From an uncultured Bacilli bacterium (GTDB lineage: Bacteria; Bacillota_I; Bacilli_A; RF39; UBA660): a DNA stretch of 12,467 nt. Of the stretch, positions 8,493-12,467 are shown piece by piece. Every line of letters starts with the position of its first letter. Positions within the stretch are counted from its first letter, which is position 1. The translations under genes were made by a program, and so were the position numbers. Under the pieces are notes generated by a model. The model saw only the letters and a list, made by a program, of their open reading frames with translations, did not search any database and was not told the origin of the DNA. The stretch lies in assembly GCA_947623645.1 (NCBI GenBank), contig CANQHK010000022.1, positions 1 through 12,467 of the forward strand, given 5' to 3'.

Positions 8493-8918
8493 GATTTCGT
8501 TGGAAATATAAGTCATGTCGGCTTTTCCTTTTACGAGTGGAGTAATTTTTCCCATGACTTTTCCCATATCTTTCATGGATGTTGGATTTTCTTCTTGGAA
8601 AACGCGATCGATGATTTCTTGAATTTCTTCTTCGGTTAATTGTTTTGGTAAATAAGAAGATAAGACTTCGATTTCTTCTAAAGTTTTATCCACTAAATCT
8701 TGCCTGTTTCCTCTCTTAAAATCTTCGATGGATTCTTTTCTTGTTTTAATTCCTTTACTTGCAACATCGATTAATAATTCATCATTCATTTCTTTTTTAA
8801 AATCGATATTGGCTTGCTTCATTCCTGCTTTTATTTCTCTTAAAACTGTAAGCTTGAGTTTTTCTCCACTTTTCATAGCTGCAATAATATCTTGTTCTAA
8901 TTTTTTTACGAAATCCAT
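8475..8918 (-). CDS. yqeY: GatB/YqeY-domain protein
   Basis: A 147-residue protein of the YqeY family, which shares a helical domain with the GatB C-terminus and has no settled function. Typical features are the N-terminal KSGEKLKLTVLREI, the central acidic LPKQLTEEEIQ and the C-terminal MGKVMG...KGKADM pattern. I start it at ATG 8918, which has AAGGGTG six bases upstream. A GTG three codons earlier (8927) would put the purine-rich site directly against the start codon and is less likely. The gene follows rpsU by 34 bases, the usual Firmicute arrangement, and probably depends on read-through of the rpsU terminator. Confidence 0.93.
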   Translation of the reverse strand: MDFVKKLEQDIIAAMKSGEKLKLTVLREIKAGMKQANIDFKKEMNDELLIDVASKGIKTRKESIEDFKRGNRQDLVDKTLEEIEVLSSYLPKQLTEEEIQEIIDRVFQEENPTSMKDMGKVMGKITPLVKGKADMTYISNEIKKRLN

Positions 8919-8938
8919 AATTTTCACCCTTTCTTAAG

Positions 8939-8960
8939 AAAAAAAGGACTTGTTAGTCCC
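8939..8960 (-). terminator. Terminator/attenuator between rpsU and yqeY, overlapping the rpsU stop
   Basis: On the minus strand GGACT, loop AACA, AGTCC and seven T's (8945-8939) form a short intrinsic terminator. The rpsU stop codon (8955-8953) overlaps the end of the first stem arm and the loop. A terminating ribosome would cover the hairpin, so read-through into yqeY may depend on rpsU translation. The five-base-pair stem suggests partial termination. Confidence 0.75.
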
Positions 8961-9147
8961 TATTTGCTTTGTTTCTCTTTCTTGCGTTTTTGATTCCTTC
9001 TTTTTTGGCAAGACGTCTTTTTACTCCAGGTTTATCATAACCCTCGTGTTTCTTACATTCAGAAGGGACACCGTCTCTAGCGACTTTTTGTTTAAATTTT
9101 TTAAGAGCAAAATCTAGATTCCCATTTTTTACTGCCACTTGTGTCAA
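8953..9147 (-). CDS. rpsU: 30S ribosomal protein S21
   Basis: S21 is a small basic protein of the 30S subunit that helps start translation on natural mRNAs. The 64 residues show the family pattern: N-terminal hydrophobic strand, LDFALKKFKQKV, then KPGVKRRLAKKEGIKNARKRNK with its dense basic tail. The start is TTG at 9147, with GGAGGGG six bases upstream. The first alternative, GTG at 9138, would be too far from this site. A strong extended -10 promoter lies just upstream. Confidence 0.95.
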   Translation of the reverse strand: MTQVAVKNGNLDFALKKFKQKVARDGVPSECKKHEGYDKPGVKRRLAKKEGIKNARKRNKANRD

Positions 9148-9180
9148 TTTTATCCCCTCCTTCCACGTTTTCTACAAAAG

Positions 9181-9208
9181 ATTATATCACAAAAGTTTAA
9201 AATGTCAA
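9181..9208 (-). promoter_or_regulatory. Strong sigma-A promoter of rpsU
   Basis: TTGACA (9208-9203), a 16-base spacer and TATAAT (9186-9181) both match consensus. TGA directly before the -10 gives an extended -10 element. It would give a leader of roughly 25-30 bases with the rpsU ribosome binding site, as expected for a highly expressed ribosomal protein gene. Confidence 0.9.
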
Positions 9209-9282
9209 AAGTTTTTTCATATTTTTTCGTGTTTTTAGCAATTTTTTAGCTTTTTTTGGCATTGCCTTCTCTTTTTTTGATT

Positions 9283-9684
9283 TTACATGGTTCTGTTATG
9301 ACCATAGGTTTCATGAATACTAGGCCCTAATAAATCTTCTTTACTACTTTTCTGATTAGCAATATTAATAATCATTTGGGTGTATTTTCCTTCGAGTTCT
9401 GCAAGTTTTTCAACATGCATTTCTACTTCTTCTGGATTTTTATGAGAGGATAAATAATTTCTATATTCTTCCTCTTTTAAATCTTCTAAGTATTCTTCTA
9501 GGGTATCTAGTGCTAAATAATGATCCCGAATATTTTTTAAAAGGTTATTTCGAACAAGAATCATTTCTTCTTCTGTCATTTCTTCTATTTGCTCTTGCTC
9601 TTTATCACTCAAGGAATATCCCAAATCTTTTTTTAAGACGAGTCTTGTTACTTGTAATTTTAATGGTCCATCTTTTTTATTCAT
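9283..9684 (-). CDS. Unknown small acidic helical protein
   Basis: This 133-residue protein is not recognised. It begins MNKKDGPLKLQVTRLVLKKD and continues as a Glu/Lys-rich helical protein (EQEQIEEMTEEEMILVRNNL, then LEEYLEDLKEEEYRNYL), probably with coiled-coil character. It has no signal peptide or membrane segment. The frame is open 23 codons further upstream, but ATG at 9684 is the right start: AGGTGAT lies just before it and a consensus promoter lies inside the extended frame, so the extra codons would not be transcribed from it. No terminator is visible between its stop and the rpsU promoter, so some transcription may continue into rpsU. Confidence 0.8.
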   Translation of the reverse strand: MNKKDGPLKLQVTRLVLKKDLGYSLSDKEQEQIEEMTEEEMILVRNNLLKNIRDHYLALDTLEEYLEDLKEEEYRNYLSSHKNPEEVEMHVEKLAELEGKYTQMIINIANQKSSKEDLLGPSIHETYGHNRTM

Positions 9685-9702
9685 CGTATCACCTACAACT
9701 CT

Positions 9703-9732
9703 ATTATAAAACAGAAAATCAATACTTGTCAA
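9703..9732 (-). promoter_or_regulatory. Consensus sigma-A promoter of the 9283-9684 gene
   Basis: TTGACA (9732-9727), an 18-base spacer and TATAAT (9708-9703) on the minus strand. Both hexamers match consensus. Transcription would start near 9696, leaving a leader of only about 12 bases. The -35 shares bases with the T-rich tail of the bacteriocin-cassette terminator. Confidence 0.85.
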
Positions 9733-9762
9733 AAGAAAAGGAAGAATTTTCAAACTTCTTCC
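9731..9762 (-). terminator. Terminator of the bacteriocin-like cassette
   Basis: GGAAGAA, a nine-base loop and TTCTTCC form a seven-base-pair stem followed by TTTTCTTTT (9739-9731). It starts eight bases after the stop of the putative immunity peptide and closes the cassette that begins with the ABC transporter. Confidence 0.75.
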
Positions 9763-9770
9763 TGATTTTG

Positions 9771-9908
9771 TTATTTTTGGAAAACTTTCACGAGAGAAAA
9801 AAGTTTTTCCAAAGATTCTACTAAAATGAGTAAAACAAGGGGATAAAAAAACATTTTCCCAAGTTCTACGATCTTTTTATGAAGGGATTTTAAAACTTGC
9901 ATGGGCAT
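9771..9908 (-). CDS. Putative immunity peptide (or third small component) of the bacteriocin-like cassette
   Basis: A 45-residue peptide read in a different frame from, and overlapping, the end of the upstream precursor gene. It has a basic N-terminus (VLKSLHKKIVELGK), one hydrophobic segment (MFFYPLVLLILVESLEKLF) and a basic end (LVKVFQK). There is no double-glycine leader, so it is not an exported substrate of the C39 type. Size, membrane character and last position in the cassette fit a class II bacteriocin immunity protein; this is inference. Two in-frame ATGs (9908 and 9902) overlap the previous gene by up to 19 bases. Neither has a close ribosome binding site (AAGGAG lies 18 bases before 9908), so expression would rely on coupling to the upstream stop. 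A terminator follows at once. It could instead be a leaderless active peptide. Confidence 0.6.
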   Translation of the reverse strand: MPMQVLKSLHKKIVELGKMFFYPLVLLILVESLEKLFSLVKVFQK

Positions 9909-10063
9909 AGATTTTTAGTCGTAAGTCTCCTTAGGGCGCTTCCTACTGCACGACCGGCATTTAAAAGAGTATCTGCTAGGATTTTTAAACCCTCGATGAC
10001 AGGTCCACTGATGGTATCTCCTCCAATAATTTTTTCCATTTCTTCTTCTTTTATTTTTTGCAT
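9890..10063 (-). CDS. Bacteriocin-like precursor peptide A with double-glycine leader
   Basis: A 57-residue peptide too short for common gene-length cut-offs. The leader MQKIKEEEMEKIIGG fits the class II consensus: hydrophobic at -12, Glu -8, Met -7, Ile -4, Gly -2, Gly -1. C39 cleavage after GG would release a 42-residue core beginning DTISGPVIEG. The core looks like an amphipathic cationic helix, contains a GxxxG motif (GRAVG) and ends CPCKF. GxxxG motifs are typical of two-peptide bacteriocins, where the partners pack together in the target membrane. ATG at 10063 follows AGGAG at eight bases, 17 bases after the stop of precursor B. No modification enzyme is encoded nearby, so an unmodified or disulfide-bearing product is expected. 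I cannot name a known family; a signalling-peptide role is a less likely alternative. Confidence 0.82.
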   Translation of the reverse strand: MQKIKEEEMEKIIGGDTISGPVIEGLKILADTLLNAGRAVGSALRRLTTKNLCPCKF

Positions 10064-10080
10064 ATTTTTTTCTCCTTTCT

Positions 10081-10218
10081 TTAGTCACATTTTGTTGGGC
10101 GAACATACCCATCAATAACACCTGCTAAAAAAATGATGATAGCACCAATTCCTACTCCTCCCCAGAAGCCTAGTCCACCTTCTATCTTTTTAGCATCATT
10201 CATGGAAATTTTCTGCAT
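10081..10218 (-). CDS. Bacteriocin-like precursor peptide B with double-glycine leader
   Basis: A 45-residue peptide with leader MQKISMNDAKKIEGG, the same length as leader A and with the same first four residues. Positions -12 Ile, -8 Asp, -4 Ile, -2 and -1 Gly fit the consensus. The 30-residue core starts LGFWGGVGIG, has successive GxxxG spacings, a hydrophobic stretch (GAIIIFLAGVI) and a C-terminus VRPTKCD with a single Cys. It resembles the short hydrophobic partner of two-peptide bacteriocins; endings of the form GVIDG...KC recall the lactobin/cerein-type group, which is recollection and not a search. I chose ATG at 10218, not 10203, because GGAG lies six bases before 10218 and this start gives the shared MQKI leader. 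The gene overlaps the transporter's end by 23 bases. Confidence 0.85.
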   Translation of the reverse strand: MQKISMNDAKKIEGGLGFWGGVGIGAIIIFLAGVIDGYVRPTKCD

Positions 10219-12277
10219 AGCCTTCTCCTTTCTCTAGCATTACTTTCGTATCATATAGATCTTCGTTATAAAAACGATGCGATACGACAATGACCATCTT
10301 ATCAGGCAAATATTCAAATAATTTTTTTAAAATTTTTCTTTCTAATTCAACATCTAAATTGCATAAGCTTTCATCCAAAATATAAATTTCACTCTCTCTT
10401 AAAATACTTCTTGCCAAAATAACCCGTTGTCTTTCTCCTCCTGATAAATTACTTCCATTTTCTTCAATCATCATGTCGTAAGTCAAAACATTTTTTTTTG
10501 CAAATTCATCTAGGTAAAAAAGATGACAGATTTTTTGGAAGTTCTCTTCTTTTACTTTTCTTCCTAATAAAATATTGTCTTTTAATGACATGTTGAAAAG
10601 GTTTTCGTTTTGAGAGATATAGGTTACCTCCTTTCTTAAAACGGATTTATGTTCTTTTGGAAGGGCTTGTCCATTTAGAATAACATCTCCTTCTTCTTGT
10701 TCTAAGTATCCTGCTAAAATTTTAATCAACGTACTTTTTCCACAACCACTCTTTCCATAAATTAAAACTTTTTCCCCTTTTCTAAGGGATAAATTAAAAT
10801 TCTTTAGAATCCACATTTTTTTCCGATAAGCATAAGAAATATTTTTTAGTTCAAGGGATCGAATTGGAAAATAAGGAAAGTTTTCTTGTCTTTCTTCTTC
10901 GACGAAATAAAATTCTTTTATTCTTTCAAAGGATGCTTTTCCTTCTTGATAATCCAGTAAAAATTCACTCATGGCATCCATGGGGCTTAAGAAAAGATCG
11001 GATAAAAAGAGAAAGGATAGAAAAGAGGTATCAGAAATTTTCTTTGTCAGTACCAAATAAATTCCTATAGAAAGCTCTAAAATGTGAAAGATACTCGATA
11101 AACTATTTTTTAAAAACATTTCTAAATTCCAGCAGTTTTGATAAGAATTTCTTTCTTCCCATTCTTTTTGAAGATTCTTCCTCCATCTTTTTTCCATATA
11201 CTTCGAACAATCTAAATGTCTGATACTGGATATTTTCTCTATACTATCTACTAAAAAGCCTTGGTAGGTGGCATACGCCTCTTTAAAATAGGAAAGATGT
11301 TTTTGGAGAGGTTCTTGGAAGATTAAAAAGATCCCTATTTCTAAAAAAACATACCATAATAATAGATAGGTTAAAAGAAAATTGATTTGAAATAGAAAGA
11401 AAAGAGATGTTAAGGCTAAAATTAGATTTACACCAACGTTTAATAAAAAATTAGAAAGAATATTTTTGAAATTGGTAAGATCGGTCATTCGTGCTAGCAA
11501 TTCTCCCGTTTGACGATTCTCATAATAAGAATCTGGGAGGAGAAAAAGATGATGATACGTGTTTTTTAAGAGCAAGTTGTCAAAACGATGGGTTAAGTTG
11601 TTTAAAATCTTGTAGCGAATGTATTCGATTGCACATTTTAAAATGGCAAAATTGAGAAAGAATAGAATGAGGGTTACATATAAATTTAAAGAATAGGATG
11701 TTTTTACAAAATTCATAAGAAGTTCAAAAGAAAAGGTTAAGATGATTGTAAAAAATGTAATGCTTAAGGATTGAATAAAAATTTTTAGGATTGTCCATTT
11801 GTTTTTCCAAAGAAATTTTTTTAAAAAAGAATGTATAGGGTGTTTAACATTGATTTTTAAAATTGGGGTATTGGGTAGAAAAACAATGTACTGATGTGTA
11901 GATACCTGTTCCCATTCTTCTTCTGAAATGGTCGTTATTCCAAGAGCAGGATCGGCAATGGTTACTTTTCTTTTTTCAAAATCAAAATGGTAAATGACAA
12001 CAAAGTGCTGATAGCTTTTATTTTTTATCATATGACCGATGACTGGGAAATAATCGGGATTTAAATCTTCAAGATTTCCTCGTAAGCCAAAGGTTGTAAA
12101 GTGAAACTTTTCTCCTGCTATCATCAAATCGTAAGCGGTTGTACCATTTTTTGTTGTATTTGTAAGAACTCTTAAATATTCTTTAGAACTATCTCCTTTG
12201 TGGGTTCGAATAATCATTAATAAGCAAGCAATACCACAATCTTTTAGACCATCTTGTCTTACAAAACAATACTTCAA
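10196..12277 (-). CDS. Peptidase-containing ABC transporter (C39 bacteriocin exporter)
   Basis: A 693-residue exporter that cuts double-glycine leaders and pumps the mature peptide across the membrane. The C39 cysteine protease domain (about 1-135) has Gln8, Cys14 (QDGLKDCGIACL), His91 (QHFVVIYHFD) and Asp109 (DPALG). The membrane domain (about 155-440) has several hydrophobic segments. The ATPase domain (about 475-690) has Walker A GKSGCGKS (508-515), Q-loop Gln556, signature LSGGERQ (611-617), Walker B IYILDES (631-637) and H-loop His667, so it should be fully active. The start is TTG at 12277 behind AGGAGGTG. The last codons (KGEG) also form the ribosome binding site of precursor B. It leads the cassette and has two candidate substrates directly downstream. 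No HlyD-type accessory protein is present. Confidence 0.95.
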   Translation of the reverse strand: MKYCFVRQDGLKDCGIACLLMIIRTHKGDSSKEYLRVLTNTTKNGTTAYDLMIAGEKFHFTTFGLRGNLEDLNPDYFPVIGHMIKNKSYQHFVVIYHFDFEKRKVTIADPALGITTISEEEWEQVSTHQYIVFLPNTPILKINVKHPIHSFLKKFLWKNKWTILKIFIQSLSITFFTIILTFSFELLMNFVKTSYSLNLYVTLILFFLNFAILKCAIEYIRYKILNNLTHRFDNLLLKNTYHHLFLLPDSYYENRQTGELLARMTDLTNFKNILSNFLLNVGVNLILALTSLFFLFQINFLLTYLLLWYVFLEIGIFLIFQEPLQKHLSYFKEAYATYQGFLVDSIEKISSIRHLDCSKYMEKRWRKNLQKEWEERNSYQNCWNLEMFLKNSLSSIFHILELSIGIYLVLTKKISDTSFLSFLFLSDLFLSPMDAMSEFLLDYQEGKASFERIKEFYFVEEERQENFPYFPIRSLELKNISYAYRKKMWILKNFNLSLRKGEKVLIYGKSGCGKSTLIKILAGYLEQEEGDVILNGQALPKEHKSVLRKEVTYISQNENLFNMSLKDNILLGRKVKEENFQKICHLFYLDEFAKKNVLTYDMMIEENGSNLSGGERQRVILARSILRESEIYILDESLCNLDVELERKILKKLFEYLPDKMVIVVSHRFYNEDLYDTKVMLEKGEGYAENFHE

Positions 12278-12300
12278 TCTTTTTCACCTCCTACTATTTT

Positions 12301-12329
12301 ATTATTCGTAAAAAATATCAAAATGTCAT
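12301..12329 (-). promoter_or_regulatory. Candidate promoter of the exporter-bacteriocin cassette
   Basis: ATGACA (12329-12324), a 17-base spacer and AATAAT (12306-12301) match the -35 and -10 at five of six bases each. The predicted start would be only a few bases from the AGGAGGTG ribosome binding site, which is tight. The rest of 12330-12404 is very AT-rich with an A/T inverted stretch near 12371-12390 and no other clear signal. Confidence 0.4.
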
Positions 12330-12404
12330 CACTAAATTTCAAAAGTTAGCGAATTTATACTTTTTAGGAGTTTAAAATTTTTTTTTAAAAGGTTGTGTTA
12401 AACA

Positions 12405-12467
12405 TTATGACTGATAATGATATTCGGCATAAGCAATATTTAAATCAATAGGCATTTTAGATATAAA
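12405..12467 (-). CDS. Possible C-terminal end of an upstream gene
   Basis: The minus strand is open from the window edge to TAA at 12407-12405, encoding 20 residues ending IAYAEYHYQS. The composition looks protein-like, but 20 codons can stay open by chance. No terminator with a T tract follows; a six-base-pair hairpin spans the stop. Only sequence beyond the window can decide. Confidence 0.3.
   Translation of the reverse strand, partial: FISKMPIDLNIAYAEYHYQS

Noticed and set aside
8322..8639. Open frame of 105 codons on the plus strand, Ile-rich at its start
   Set aside because: It is the shifted frame of the Tyr-rich gene running through a strong terminator and into antisense yqeY.
9897..10118. 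Open frame of 73 codons on the plus strand opposite the precursor genes
   Set aside because: No ribosome binding site or promoter, and it is antisense to two peptides that have leaders, sites and a partner exporter.
9915..10121. Open frame of 68 codons on the minus strand, very rich in Arg, Lys and Cys
   Set aside because: It overlaps both precursor peptide genes in another frame, has no ribosome binding site, and its basic composition is what the shifted frame of those genes gives.
9890..12277. Lanthipeptide or other modified-peptide cluster
   Set aside because: No LanM/LanB/LanC, radical SAM or YcaO gene lies in the window, and the leaders fit unmodified class II precursors.

Overview
The window is AT-rich DNA with strong Shine-Dalgarno sites, sigma-A type promoters, U-tract terminators and several TTG starts. 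Together with the gene set (rpsU-yqeY, M29 aminopeptidase, PPDK, C39 peptide exporter), this suggests a low-GC Firmicute, probably a gut-type member of the Bacilli/Erysipelotrichia or a related uncultured lineage. That placement is inference. TGA is used as a normal stop, so this is not a mycoplasma-type genetic code. All but one of the genes lie on the minus strand.

Reading in the direction of minus-strand transcription (right to left): (i) 12467-12405 may be the tail of an upstream gene. (ii) 12277-9731 is a compact peptide-export cassette that looks like a complete, minimal class II (two-peptide type) bacteriocin locus. It holds a peptidase-containing ABC transporter, two very small precursor peptides with 15-residue double-glycine leaders that both begin MQKI, a small basic membrane peptide that may be the immunity factor, and an intrinsic terminator. 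The three peptide genes are 45-57 codons long and overlap their neighbours, so routine gene calling would easily miss them. (iii) 9732-8475 holds a small unknown gene behind a consensus promoter, then rpsU (ribosomal protein S21) and yqeY. The terminators of rpsU and yqeY both carry the gene's stop codon in the hairpin loop. (iv) The only plus-strand gene, 8189-8452, encodes a Tyr/Asn-rich low-complexity protein with a glycine-rich hydrophobic centre, and it converges on yqeY. (v) 8132-6979 is an M29 metallo-aminopeptidase with its own terminator. (vi) 6865-1474 is an apparent operon of mutS, an unknown gene, a XerC/XerD-type recombinase and a second unknown gene, closed by a terminator. mutS carries an in-frame TAA between Walker A and Walker B, so this copy is probably inactive. 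(vii) 1465-1 is the promoter and first 466 codons of pyruvate phosphate dikinase, cut by the window edge.

The two results most worth following are the bacteriocin-like cassette and the nonsense codon in mutS. The latter is either a real mutator allele or a sequence/assembly error. No rRNA, tRNA, CRISPR array or insertion sequence was seen.
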